Of a stretch of 64,000 nucleotides of DNA, positions 18,372 through 28,140 are shown piece by piece (the stretch's first letter is position 1; the number at the start of each line of letters is the position of its first letter). A program made the position numbers and the translations under genes. This stretch comes from DSXH01 sp964532065 (GTDB taxonomy: Bacteria; Bacteroidota; Ignavibacteria; Ignavibacteriales; Melioribacteraceae), in assembly GCA_964532065.1 (NCBI GenBank), contig CAZHHG010000003.1:53298-117297 (forward strand), written 5' to 3'. A model generated the notes under the pieces. The model made no database searches and was not told where the DNA came from. It saw only the letters and a program-made list of their open reading frames with translations.

Positions 18372-19808
18372 ATGGATGAAAAGCCTGACATATTAAAAAA
18401 TCTTCTTCTTCCCGCGGAAGGCAATAAACTCCGCTTTTGTGATCTTGTCTTCGATTCCAAAATTGTTGAAATAAAGCAGAGGACAGAACAGCTGTTCGAC
18501 TGGGATGATCTGAAGGACAGAGCGAATCGGGATAATATACTTGCTGCTTATTGTAATGACGGAGAGTCTCCGGAATATCTACTTGCTATTCCCGGGGGGA
18601 TTGATCCGCATGTTCATTTCGACACTCCCGGGTTCGAGTTCCGCGAGGATTTTGAACACGGTTCAAAAGCTGCAGCATCCGGCGGTGTTACAACCGTAAT
18701 TGATATGCCATGCACATCTGTTCCGCCCGTAACAACCGCAGAGAATTTCCGGACTAAACTTATTGCTATTGAAGGCCGGAGTATGATCGATTATGCTTTC
18801 TGGGGTGGTGTCTCGGGTAAGAATTTTGATGAAACGGATGTTGAAGAAAATATTATGCGGCTTTCAAAGTCCGGCGTTGCCGGATTTAAAGTATATCTAA
18901 TTTCCGGAATGGAATCATTTACTGATCTTACTCCCAGGCAGATAGAATTTGTCGGGCGCGTAATTGAAAAAACCGGAAGACCGATGGCCGTCCACTCCGA
19001 AGATAAAGAGCTTATAACCGTTCGCGAGCATAAATACAAAAATGCAAACCGGAATGACTGGAAAGCATATTGCGACAGCCGCGATCCGAGATCTGAAGCA
19101 GTAGCAATTGATAAACTCATATCTGTCGCTCAGAAAGTAAATTGCAGGATCCATGTTGTTCATCTGAGTTCTAAACTCGGACTCGATCAGATAAAAAAAG
19201 CACAATCAACTAAACTCCATTTTACGACTGAAACCTGTCCCCACTATCTTTATTTTACTCAGAAGGATTTTCAAGACGCATCGATCAGAAATTTTCTCAA
19301 AACCGCTCCACCGGTAAAATGCGAAAAAGATCTCGAGGCTTTATGGCAGGGATTAGTTGACGGCTCAATTCAATTTGTAACGACCGATCATGCCGGCTGC
19401 AATCCTGTCGATGAGAAGTCCTCATCAGATTTCTGGGAAGTCTACGGAGGAATTCCGGGCGTTGAACACCGCGTTCCGTTCCTTTTAAGCGAGGGATTTA
19501 TGAAAGGAAGACTGACTCTCGAAAAAACAGTTCAACTCCTTTCAGAAAATGCCGCCTCTTATTTCAACCTGGAAAATAAAGGAAAGCTTAACCCCGGATA
19601 CGATGCCGATTTCTGTCTTATCGATCTCTGGCAGTCCGGGAAGATCGAATCTGCAAAAATGAAAAGTAAAGGGAAGTACTCGCCGTTCGAAGGAATGACT
19701 CTGAATTCTAAAGTTATCCAAACATATCTGCGCGGCAGAAAAATATATGATTTGAATAATCCCGTATCGGATCATTTCGGTTACGGTAAGTTTATATCAG
19801 TGAGTTAG
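18372..19808 (+). CDS. hyuA: Dihydropyrimidinase/hydantoinase-type amidohydrolase (YgeZ/HyuA-like)
   Basis: The 478-residue cyclic amidohydrolase has all expected metal ligands: His80 and His82 (DPHVHFD), the Lys that is carbamylated in this family (Lys173, GFKVYL), His208 (AVHSED), His264 (VVHLSS) and Asp339 (TTDHAG). The family opens cyclic ureides such as dihydropyrimidines, hydantoins or allantoin with a dinuclear zinc centre. In the yge/ygf-type purine pathway it would open a hydantoin-like ring to yield a ureido acid. The next gene, ssnA, starts two bases after its stop, so they form one transcript. Substrate preference is inferred from context only. Confidence 0.88.
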   Translation: MDEKPDILKNLLLPAEGNKLRFCDLVFDSKIVEIKQRTEQLFDWDDLKDRANRDNILAAYCNDGESPEYLLAIPGGIDPHVHFDTPGFEFREDFEHGSKAAASGGVTTVIDMPCTSVPPVTTAENFRTKLIAIEGRSMIDYAFWGGVSGKNFDETDVEENIMRLSKSGVAGFKVYLISGMESFTDLTPRQIEFVGRVIEKTGRPMAVHSEDKELITVREHKYKNANRNDWKAYCDSRDPRSEAVAIDKLISVAQKVNCRIHVVHLSSKLGLDQIKKAQSTKLHFTTETCPHYLYFTQKDFQDASIRNFLKTAPPVKCEKDLEALWQGLVDGSIQFVTTDHAGCNPVDEKSSSDFWEVYGGIPGVEHRVPFLLSEGFMKGRLTLEKTVQLLSENAASYFNLENKGKLNPGYDADFCLIDLWQSGKIESAKMKSKGKYSPFEGMTLNSKVIQTYLRGRKIYDLNNPVSDHFGYGKFISVS

Positions 19809-19810
19809 CC

Positions 19811-21148
19811 ATGGCCGGGAAAAAATCATTCAAAATTATTAACGCATGGATTGCCTCGATAAAGAATGATAAAATTATCCCCCTCTTTGGAGATCTGGAA
19901 ATTGAACATGGAAGAATAACCGGAATATTTAAGAGGAATCATAATAATTTTTTAGAAAGCAAATCCAGGCTCGGAAACTCTGTTTATAATGCGGGCGGAA
20001 GGCTTATAACTGTTCCGCTGATAAACTTTCACGATCATTTTTACTCCCGTCTTGCAAAAGGACTCCCTATTGTCAAACCGCTGAACAATTTTCAAAATGT
20101 TCTTAAAAACCTCTGGTGGGATCTGGATAAAAAGCTTACTCTTGATATGATTGAAGCTTCGGCACGAATGTCCGTAATTGAATCTATTAAAAACGGAGTT
20201 ACATACATTTTCGATCATCATTCATCCCCGAATTCAACCGACGGAAGTCTGGGAAAGATTGCAGAAATCCTGATTGAAAACAATATCCGCGGGGCTCTCT
20301 GTTTTGAAACCTCTGACCGAAACGGAGTACTTTCCGCAAGATCCGGACTAGAGGAGAATATAAATTTTCTTAAGAAATATTCGAGCGCTAATTTAAAATC
20401 CCTACTAGGACTGCATGCATCATTCACATTATCAGACGACACTTTATCAGAAGCTGCCGAGCTTGTTAAGGAATATGAAGTAGGAATCCATATTCATCTT
20501 TGTGAAGATAAAAGCGATCGGTTCCTAAGCCGTCGTTATACAAACCGCCTTCCTGTTAACAGGCTTGTGAGATATAATTTGTTGAACAGTAAAAGTATTC
20601 TGGGGCACGGCGTCCATTTGAATCAGAAAGAATATTATCAGATAGCAGAATTCGGAAGCGCTCTTGTCTATAATCCCGATTCGAATATGAATAATGCTGT
20701 TGGCCTTCCCGAGTATTCCAGTGTACCCGCCCTAATTCCGATTCTTATCGGAACCGACGGAATGCATGCCAATATCGCTAAGTCTATGAAACAGTATTTT
20801 CTTCTGATGCGAAATCAGAACACACCGATGGGTGAATCATTCAGACTTTTTATCAAATCTTATTTAGATCAGATCGGTTTTGTTAAAAAATATTTCGAGG
20901 ATTTCTCTTTGCTGACCCCGGGTGACAGGGCAGATCTTATTGTCTGGGATTATATTCCGACTACACCAATCTCAGAAGAAAATTATTGGGGCCATTTCAT
21001 TTACGGTGCGCTGGAGAGTAATATACAAACTGTTGTTCAGGAAGGAAATTTTTTGATGAAAGACTATCATCTTGTAAACATTGAGGAATCTGAATCTTTC
21101 AAAGAAATATTTAAACAGGGCAAAAAATTGTTTTCGTTATATAAATAA
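19811..21148 (+). CDS. ssnA: SsnA-like amidohydrolase
   Basis: The 445-residue protein belongs to the chlorohydrolase/guanine-deaminase branch of amidohydrolases. Ligands visible are His74 and His76 (NFHDHF), a His in HIHLCED (about residue 227), a His in GHGVHL (about residue 263) and the catalytic Asp in GTDGM (about residue 315). The KGLPIVKPLNNFQNVL stretch after the HxH motif resembles SsnA. In purine-degrading clusters SsnA is an essential ring-opening or deaminating hydrolase; its exact reaction here is inferred. It is packed between hyuA (2-base gap) and the second Mo-hydroxylase gene. Confidence 0.87.
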   Translation: MAGKKSFKIINAWIASIKNDKIIPLFGDLEIEHGRITGIFKRNHNNFLESKSRLGNSVYNAGGRLITVPLINFHDHFYSRLAKGLPIVKPLNNFQNVLKNLWWDLDKKLTLDMIEASARMSVIESIKNGVTYIFDHHSSPNSTDGSLGKIAEILIENNIRGALCFETSDRNGVLSARSGLEENINFLKKYSSANLKSLLGLHASFTLSDDTLSEAAELVKEYEVGIHIHLCEDKSDRFLSRRYTNRLPVNRLVRYNLLNSKSILGHGVHLNQKEYYQIAEFGSALVYNPDSNMNNAVGLPEYSSVPALIPILIGTDGMHANIAKSMKQYFLLMRNQNTPMGESFRLFIKSYLDQIGFVKKYFEDFSLLTPGDRADLIVWDYIPTTPISEENYWGHFIYGALESNIQTVVQEGNFLMKDYHLVNIEESESFKEIFKQGKKLFSLYK

Positions 21149-21155
21149 ATTCCGA

Positions 21156-23555
21156 TTGAAGACTAGAAAATTCAATATTGTCGGCAAACCTGTAGTCCGG
21201 GGAGATGCATTCGCAAAGGTTACCGGCCGGGCGAAATATGCGGATGATTACCGTTTCGGAAACGAATTATACGGGGTGATGGTCCGTTCCGGTTCCTCTC
21301 ATGCTATTATAAAGGGAATTGATTTTTCGGAAATAGAAAATGATAATTCCATCGAGACGATTATTAAATGGGAAGATATACCGGGTTGCAAAAATGTTGG
21401 ACCGATTAAACCCGATCAGCCGGTTTTCTGTAAAGATAAAATTGTTACACCCGGAGACGTTGTGGCAATGCTGGTCGGCCGCGATGAAAAGAGGTTGAGA
21501 GAATTAGCCAAAAATGTGAAGATTGAACTTGAGGATCTTCCCGTTCTGGACGATCCGGCTAAAGCACTTGAAAAACAATCCGTTCTTATACATCCGGAAT
21601 TAAAATCGAATCTTATTACTTATTATCCATTACGCAAAGGGAATGTTGAAAAGGGTTTTAAACAGAGCGATGAGATAATAGAACAGACATATACTACTCA
21701 ATTGATAGAACATGCCTATATAGAACCGGAATGTGTAACGGCAATTCCGGGCGAAGGAAATTTGAAAATAAAAATAATCGGCAGTATTCAGAATCCGTTT
21801 ACAACCAGGAAAGTTGTTGCATCGGTTCTCGGGTGCCGATTGAATGAAGTAGAAGTAATTCAGGCGGAACTCGGAGGATCTTTCGGCGGCAAGGATGATA
21901 CTATGAATATAATTTCTGCCCGCGCTTCAATTGCCGCACTCAAGTTAAACCGTCCTGTTAAAATTAAATATGCTCGTGAAGAATCGATTGTTGAATCATA
22001 TAAACGCCACCCTTACACACTTAATTATAAGATCGGATTCAACCTTGACGGAAGAATAAAGGCAATGAAAATTGATCTTCTCGCAGACGGCGGCGCTTAT
22101 GCTTCCATGAGTCCATTTGTAACGTGGCGTTCTGTTGTTCAGGCAACGGGCCCTTATCAGGTTCCAAATGTTCATACAGATGTGCGGGTTGTATATACCA
22201 ATAATCCTTATACGGGCGCTATGCGCGGATTCGGTTCACCCCAGCCGATCTTTGCAATCGAATCGTTAATGGATGAAATTGCTCTTCGAATCGGGAAAAC
22301 TCCGTTTGAAATACGCCGGATAAACGGATTCAAACAGGGATCCGTTACAGCCAGCGGCCAGAAGCTAACCGGCCATGAAGTAACTCTTAATAAAGTTTTG
22401 AAGAAAGCGGTAGAGGTTTCCTCTTTTAATTCTAAATGGCCTGAGAATAGGGATTCTAATTTTAGAAATGTGAGCTCGACTGAATCCCGGAATTATTCTC
22501 TGATTTTGGGAAAGGAGAAATTTATTGACCCCGATAAATTATGGCGTAAAGGAATAGGACTTGCGCTCAGTTACCGCGGATGCTCGCTCGGCGCCGAAGG
22601 TATTGACGCTGCCTCAGCATATGTTTCTATTCAGCCCGACGGCACAGTATATCTTCTTTCAGGATTAGCCGAAAACGGACAGGGATTAAAAACTACTTTT
22701 TCTATCGTTGCCGCGGAGGTTTTCGGAATATCAACCGACAAAATCATTTATCTGGAACAGAACACTTCAAGGATTCCCGATAGTGGTCCTACAGTGGCGT
22801 CACGGGCAACATTGATGGGCGGCGGAGCTACTAAAAACGGTTGTGAAGAATTGAAAAGACGCCTCGTGAAATTAATTACATCGGAATGGAAACTGAAAAG
22901 TACCGGGAATCTTACTTTTATCAATAACAATATTGTTTATAATGGTAAAAAGACAAGGAAGATTTCTTTTAATGAATTAATCAAAACCGCCTATTCAAAA
23001 GGTGTGAACCTCTCAACTATCGGATGGTACGCAGGACCTGATGTTCATTGGGAGGAAGAGACGGGACAGGGAACAGCATACTTCACTTATGTATACGGAT
23101 GCCAGGTTGCTGAAGTCACTGTTAATACAGGAACCGGCGAAGTCTATATAAATAATATCTGGGCGGTACACGATCCCGGAAAAGTAATTAATATCCTTGG
23201 TGCTGAAGGACAGGTTTACGGCGGAGTTACTCAGGGAGCCGGATATGGGTTGTGGGAAAAAATCTCTACACATAACGGAAAAATAAGAGAGAATAATTTC
23301 GACCAGTTTTTAATTCCTACAAGTAAAGACATTGATGCCATTCACCCATATTTCATTGAAGGGAAAGACAAATACGGCGCATGGGGCGGAAAATCGCTGG
23401 GAGAACCGACACTTGAACTAACCGCAGCTGCAATTTCTAATGCGATTACAAATGCTACCGGCCAGAGATTTTTTAATCTGCCGCTAAACATTGAAGAAAT
23501 ATTACTTAGAAAAAAATTGTATCCGGAAAGTCTTAAACGCGGAAGCACATCATGA
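21156..23555 (+). CDS. xdhD: Molybdenum hydroxylase large subunit (XdhD/XdhA-like)
   Basis: An about 800-residue Mo-cofactor subunit of the xanthine dehydrogenase/aldehyde oxidase family. Signatures are GKPVVRGDAFAKVTG at the N terminus, IEHAYIEPE, GGSFGGKDD, MRGFGSPQPIF and GEPTLEL with the catalytic Glu (residue 750 by this start). An ATG at 21081 is in frame but would overlap ssnA by 68 bases and add unlike residues. TTG at 21156 gives the family-like N terminus, so I chose it, although its ribosome-binding site is poor and coupling to ssnA termination is likely. With the FAD and FeS genes downstream it forms a three-part hydroxylase distinct from the bipartite one at 13078-16754. Confidence 0.87.
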   Translation: MKTRKFNIVGKPVVRGDAFAKVTGRAKYADDYRFGNELYGVMVRSGSSHAIIKGIDFSEIENDNSIETIIKWEDIPGCKNVGPIKPDQPVFCKDKIVTPGDVVAMLVGRDEKRLRELAKNVKIELEDLPVLDDPAKALEKQSVLIHPELKSNLITYYPLRKGNVEKGFKQSDEIIEQTYTTQLIEHAYIEPECVTAIPGEGNLKIKIIGSIQNPFTTRKVVASVLGCRLNEVEVIQAELGGSFGGKDDTMNIISARASIAALKLNRPVKIKYAREESIVESYKRHPYTLNYKIGFNLDGRIKAMKIDLLADGGAYASMSPFVTWRSVVQATGPYQVPNVHTDVRVVYTNNPYTGAMRGFGSPQPIFAIESLMDEIALRIGKTPFEIRRINGFKQGSVTASGQKLTGHEVTLNKVLKKAVEVSSFNSKWPENRDSNFRNVSSTESRNYSLILGKEKFIDPDKLWRKGIGLALSYRGCSLGAEGIDAASAYVSIQPDGTVYLLSGLAENGQGLKTTFSIVAAEVFGISTDKIIYLEQNTSRIPDSGPTVASRATLMGGGATKNGCEELKRRLVKLITSEWKLKSTGNLTFINNNIVYNGKKTRKISFNELIKTAYSKGVNLSTIGWYAGPDVHWEEETGQGTAYFTYVYGCQVAEVTVNTGTGEVYINNIWAVHDPGKVINILGAEGQVYGGVTQGAGYGLWEKISTHNGKIRENNFDQFLIPTSKDIDAIHPYFIEGKDKYGAWGGKSLGEPTLELTAAAISNAITNATGQRFFNLPLNIEEILLRKKLYPESLKRGSTS

Positions 23556-24418
23556 TACCCGTAAAAGAAATATTGCTTCCCGGATCTTTGAATGAATTAT
23601 GCAGACTTCTTCATAATAATATCGGTTCATCAAAAATTATTGCCGGCGGGACTGATATCGTTCCCGGTTTTCATATAGAATCCCCCCGCTTTACCCGCAT
23701 TGAAAAACTAATCGATTTAAATAGAATTGTTGAATTGAAAGAAATCCACGTAAAAGACAATTTTATTTCAATAGGTTCGGCAGTGACTTTTTCGGAGATT
23801 ATTTCAAATGATCTCTTAAATGAAAAGATACCGTTGCTTGTTAAGGCCTCTAAAACAATTGGAAGTACTCAGATTAGAAACCGGGCAACACTTGGGGGCA
23901 ATTTTATTAACAACGCACCCTGCGCCGACAGTGTTGCGCCGCTTTTGGTTTATGATGCGGAAATTAAGATAAAATCTTATACAGCAGAAAAAATAATTAA
24001 GCTGCAGGATTTCCTTGTCAAACCATATGAAACAAGATTAAAACCCGATGAAATTGTAACCCATGTATTAATTCCCATACATAAGTTAAACTATATCGGT
24101 GATTTCTATAAGCTCGGAAGAAGAAGATCGGTTTCAATAAGCAGAATTTCTTTAGCGGTCCTGCTTTATTTGAGAGAAGGCACGATTGACGACGTAAAGA
24201 TTGCGAGCGGGGCGGTTACTCCGATTGGAACTAGATTTTACGATATCGAAGAATTTGCAAGAGGGAAAATGCTGAATGATGAATCGGCGAAGGAGATTGC
24301 CATTAAGTTGGGTGAAAAGATTCTTCAAATTTCCGGTGTGCGGTGGTCAAGTGAATATAAAATTCCTGTAGTGCAGCAGGTTTGTTATCATTTATTAAAA
24401 AAATTAGAACGCGGATGA
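23552..24418 (+). CDS. Molybdenum hydroxylase FAD-binding subunit (YgfM/XdhB-like)
   Basis: The 288-residue protein is a stand-alone FAD-binding domain of the xanthine dehydrogenase medium-subunit family. It has AGGTDIVPGF (about residue 31), IGSTQIRNRATLGGNFINNAPCAD (about residue 105, where the pyrophosphate of FAD binds) and a CO-dehydrogenase-flavoprotein C-terminal domain (about 180-285). Its ATG overlaps the preceding stop by four bases, which couples its synthesis to the Mo subunit. It carries electrons between the FeS clusters and the external acceptor. Full length for the family. Confidence 0.88.
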   Translation: MIPVKEILLPGSLNELCRLLHNNIGSSKIIAGGTDIVPGFHIESPRFTRIEKLIDLNRIVELKEIHVKDNFISIGSAVTFSEIISNDLLNEKIPLLVKASKTIGSTQIRNRATLGGNFINNAPCADSVAPLLVYDAEIKIKSYTAEKIIKLQDFLVKPYETRLKPDEIVTHVLIPIHKLNYIGDFYKLGRRRSVSISRISLAVLLYLREGTIDDVKIASGAVTPIGTRFYDIEEFARGKMLNDESAKEIAIKLGEKILQISGVRWSSEYKIPVVQQVCYHLLKKLERG

Positions 24419-24497
24419 AATCTGATATAACGGATTCACCGGGAAATCCCGTTCTAATCGGCTGCTTTTGGCTGAAAGTATTTTATAAAGAGTTTTT

Positions 24498-24950
24498 ATG
24501 AAAATAGAATTCGTTTTAAATAGAAATAGTATTAACGCAGATGTTGAACCAAATATTCGTCTGCTTGATTTATTGCGGGAAAAATTTAATCTGACCGGGA
24601 CTAAAGAGGGATGCTCGATTGGCGAATGCGGTGCCTGTACGGTTATTATGAATGGCAAAGCAGTTAATTCGTGTCTGATACTTGCCGGTCAATGTGACGG
24701 TGCCGAGATTATTACGATAGAGGGAATTGAAGAGGATGGTAAGCTTCACCCTCTGCAGGAGAATTTTATGAAATACGGCGCAATTCAGTGCGGATTCTGT
24801 ACCCCCGGAATGATTATGTCCGCATATGCATTGCTTTTGGAAAATCCCGATCCTACCGAAGAGGAAATTAAAGAGGCGATCGCCGGAAATCTGTGCCGTT
24901 GTACAGGATATAAGCAGATTATCGATGCCGTTGAAAAATCCGTGAAGTAA
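24498..24950 (+). CDS. Molybdenum hydroxylase [2Fe-2S] subunit
   Basis: The 150-residue protein has the two-cluster layout of small hydroxylase subunits: C-x4-C-x2-C (GCSIGECGACT, about residues 40-50), the fourth Cys in NSCL, then CGFCTPG (about residue 97) and CRCTG (about residue 133). All eight cysteines are present. It relays electrons from the Mo site to FAD. It lies 79 bases after the FAD subunit gene and ends the plus-strand run; the next gene converges on it from the opposite strand. Confidence 0.9.
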   Translation: MKIEFVLNRNSINADVEPNIRLLDLLREKFNLTGTKEGCSIGECGACTVIMNGKAVNSCLILAGQCDGAEIITIEGIEEDGKLHPLQENFMKYGAIQCGFCTPGMIMSAYALLLENPDPTEEEIKEAIAGNLCRCTGYKQIIDAVEKSVK

Positions 24951-24984
24951 ATCTTATAAATAAAAACTTACCCGGCTTCTTCAA

Positions 24985-27900
24985 TCAATACGTTAGAAAT
25001 GAATAATCCTCGATAACACTTTTCATTAACATCAGATATTCACTAAATCTTTCATCGTTCTTATGTAATTCGTTAATCTCTAAAACATGTCCGTTTATTC
25101 GCGCTACTATCCTGTTTTCTTTAGCGTCGTTAAAAATATAAAACCCATCATTCCCGCTCTGTTTGAAATCTTCTTCAGAGGTGAACAATGTAAACTTATC
25201 TTTATAAGGTGCACCGTCATGCGGACAGAATGTTTCGCAATTACCGCATTCGTTGCAGAGTGAATCGATGTGAAGAATCTGGTTTTCATCCCTGAATGCC
25301 GGATGATTTATTTTAATTACTATGTTCGCACGGTTCGGACAAACATCAGCACATTTATTACAGATCGAATTGCAGCTTAAACAACGAGAGGCCTCTTGCA
25401 CCAGACCGTTGTTACTCCACTCAATTTTGCCTTTAAGAAGGTGAAGGGCATCGTAATCTGTCCGGGAATATTTTCCAATATTTATCGATGGGTAAAGACG
25501 ATTCTCCTTTTTAAGGATTGCATCGGCGGCTTTCCTTCCGTCGGCTATTGCTCTCACAATTGTTGCGGGGCCGTTCAGCGAATCGCCCCCGATAAATACG
25601 TTCTCAATATTAGTTTCATTTGTTGCCGGATTGACAACTGCTTTATTATTAGAAACCATAATTCCATTGGACTGAAGCAGAGCGGCATCAACACTTTCTC
25701 CGATGGCGGAAATCACAGTGTCGATATCAAGCTCTTCATATTCACTGTCAATTGCAATAACACCCCGGCGTCCGTCCGGTTCGGGTTCGGACAGTTTCAT
25801 TTTATTACAAATCAACTTACCGTTTGTAAAATAATAAGGGAGCAATAGTTCTTTAAATATTACACCGTCAGTCAGAGCCGCTTCAAATTCCTCGAGGTCC
25901 GCCGGCATATATTCTTTTGTCCGCCTGTATAAAAGATAGACATTCTCAACACCTTCTAATCGCAAAGCCGCGCGGGCACTGTCCATTGCTGAATTTCCGC
26001 CGCCGATTACAGCTACATTTTTACCGGGAGAAATTTTGATACCGTGGTGATAATCCCATAGAAAATCGATTGCGTTAAGAATCTCCTTGTCCGAAGAGAT
26101 ATTCAGCTTGTTTGATTTCTCTGCGCCGATTGCAATATAAATGTACTTATAACCTTCATGTTTCAACCTGTTTACCGAAAATGATTGGTCAACACCGAAA
26201 ATAAATCTGACTCCGAATTGCTCAATGAATTTGATATCGTTGTCAATTGCGGATTGCGGAAGACGGAATTGCGGAAGAACATTCTGTACTATTCCGCCGG
26301 CGTTCATGTTTTTTTCTAAAACTGTTACATCAAAACCCGACTTTGCCAGGAAATACGCCGCGGATAAACCTGAAGGCCCGGCTCCTATTACAGCTGCTTT
26401 TATTTTAACATTGGGTCCTTCTTCAACAGAAATATTTTTTAAGAAACCGTCATAACCATTTAACGCGGCCTCCTTTTTAAGATCGCGTATCTTTAAGCTT
26501 TCGTCATAATCAATTCGAGTGCAGTGATACATACACTGATGATCGCAAACATAACCCGTTATATGCGGAAGAGGATTTTTATCTGTAATAACCTGTAGTG
26601 CTTCTTCGTACCTTCCTTCACCGGTTAAACGTATATATTCCGGAACATCCTGATGAATGGGGCAGGCAACCCGGCACGGAGCAATGAAACAATCGAATGT
26701 ATTCAGCTTCCCGGGTACTTTAATCGAGTCGGTAATCCGTGTTTCCTTTCGGTAATATTTGTCGTTAAGCGATTTCCCGGCAAGTGCTTTCAGCTTCTGA
26801 AGATCAATTTGTTTGTTTGGGCCGAATGGTATTTCCCTTAAGGATTCAGAAATCTGAAGAAGTCGGTTATATCCTCCCGGCTTCAATAGTTCGGTTGCAA
26901 ACGTTACAGGCTTAATACCTGTCTCAATTATCTCCTTAATATTATTGATTGAAGCTCCACCGGAAAACGAAATATTGATATCGCCTTCAAACTTCTCTGC
27001 GATTTGTAAGGCAAGGTTTATTGTAAGCGGGAATAACGGCCGGCCGGATAAATACATTTCATCGCCGGGCAGCCGCTTCTTTTTATTCCTTACCGGCAGA
27101 GTATTTGAAAGTTTTATTCCGAATTCTTTTCCGTTATGATCTGCGAATGATTTCAAACGCCGAAGCATTAAAACGGCATCATTCCACTGAAGATCGTTGT
27201 CGAATGAAACTGTTTCAGGAAATACATTTTTATAGCCGAGATTAGCTAATGTACTTTTAACAAAATCATAACCGAGAAGAGTAGGATTTAACTTAACATA
27301 AGTATGTAATCTTTTTTCTTCGATCAGGTATTTTACAATCGATTCAATTTCATCGGGAGGGCAGCCGTGCATAGTAGAGAGTGTAACAGAATCCGAAATT
27401 ACCGGTGAAATCCGGTCAACAGAATCGATCAGATCATCACGGTTTATCAGATTCTTTGTGATGAACTCTTTAAGAATATTTTTATAGATCGAAAAGGATT
27501 CGGATTTTTCAGCATTCATCATCTTGTCAATAAAATCATTCATCCTGGCGCTTTTGATTCCATCGAGATCATACCCTACACTCATATTGAAAATAAATCC
27601 GCGTTCTTTTCCTGATGAAATTTCAAAATAATCTTTTATAAAATGATTCAGCATCCATGCTTTTAAATATTCGTCATATGATTCCTCTAATCTCAATTCC
27701 TGCGACCACTCAACATTATATCCCTCATCCTCAATATCTATACATGGGCGGTCGATGTTTAGCTGGTCGTTTTTTTGTACTGTCTTTAATTCGAAAAACC
27801 GTCCGCCCGTTAAATATCCCGCAATAATGTTCTGAGTCATCTGGGTATGAGGACCGGCCGCAGGCCCGACCGGATTCTCGAGCAGTGTTCCCAGAAAGTT

Positions 27901-28032
27901 CAAGGCTTTCGCAGCCTCACTCTTGAAAAAGCCGTTCTTATTTATACCGAATACGCTCGAATGATTATTACTTTCATGAAAGATCTGATTGAGAAGTTTG
28001 AAAAATGAAATCGGCTTCATTATTCCCGGCAT
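24985..28032 (-). CDS. ygfK: YgfK-like multidomain flavin/iron-sulfur oxidoreductase
   Basis: The 1015-residue protein resembles YgfK, often labelled a putative selenate reductase subunit. An N-terminal dihydroorotate/dihydropyrimidine-dehydrogenase-like domain (about 1-400; TMHGCPPDE, SFSGGASI) precedes a Cys-rich linker (CFIAPCRVACPIHQ, about 450). A glutamate-synthase-small-chain-type FAD/NAD(P) module follows (GAGPSGLSAAYFL about 545, IGGGNSAMDSARAA about 675), then a C-terminal ferredoxin-like part (CLSCNSICNKCADVCP and CNECGNCETFCP). In anaerobic purine pathways YgfK is proposed to reduce the purine ring so it can be hydrolysed. TGGAG before ATG 28032 supports the start. It is transcribed against the other cluster genes and is divergent from ygeY. 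Confidence 0.9.
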   Translation of the reverse strand: MPGIMKPISFFKLLNQIFHESNNHSSVFGINKNGFFKSEAAKALNFLGTLLENPVGPAAGPHTQMTQNIIAGYLTGGRFFELKTVQKNDQLNIDRPCIDIEDEGYNVEWSQELRLEESYDEYLKAWMLNHFIKDYFEISSGKERGFIFNMSVGYDLDGIKSARMNDFIDKMMNAEKSESFSIYKNILKEFITKNLINRDDLIDSVDRISPVISDSVTLSTMHGCPPDEIESIVKYLIEEKRLHTYVKLNPTLLGYDFVKSTLANLGYKNVFPETVSFDNDLQWNDAVLMLRRLKSFADHNGKEFGIKLSNTLPVRNKKKRLPGDEMYLSGRPLFPLTINLALQIAEKFEGDINISFSGGASINNIKEIIETGIKPVTFATELLKPGGYNRLLQISESLREIPFGPNKQIDLQKLKALAGKSLNDKYYRKETRITDSIKVPGKLNTFDCFIAPCRVACPIHQDVPEYIRLTGEGRYEEALQVITDKNPLPHITGYVCDHQCMYHCTRIDYDESLKIRDLKKEAALNGYDGFLKNISVEEGPNVKIKAAVIGAGPSGLSAAYFLAKSGFDVTVLEKNMNAGGIVQNVLPQFRLPQSAIDNDIKFIEQFGVRFIFGVDQSFSVNRLKHEGYKYIYIAIGAEKSNKLNISSDKEILNAIDFLWDYHHGIKISPGKNVAVIGGGNSAMDSARAALRLEGVENVYLLYRRTKEYMPADLEEFEAALTDGVIFKELLLPYYFTNGKLICNKMKLSEPEPDGRRGVIAIDSEYEELDIDTVISAIGESVDAALLQSNGIMVSNNKAVVNPATNETNIENVFIGGDSLNGPATIVRAIADGRKAADAILKKENRLYPSINIGKYSRTDYDALHLLKGKIEWSNNGLVQEASRCLSCNSICNKCADVCPNRANIVIKINHPAFRDENQILHIDSLCNECGNCETFCPHDGAPYKDKFTLFTSEEDFKQSGNDGFYIFNDAKENRIVARINGHVLEINELHKNDERFSEYLMLMKSVIEDYSFLTY

Positions 28033-28140
28033 GTTAAAACTCCATATAACCGATGTAAATATCTCTAATTATAGTTAATTTATAAACAGAAAATTTGAAT
28101 ATAACTAACACTATCAAGAATCAGTTCGAGAATTAGGTTT

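Noticed and set aside
25396..25848. 150-residue frame antisense to ygfK
   Set aside because: It lies wholly inside a conserved multidomain gene and has no recognisable features.
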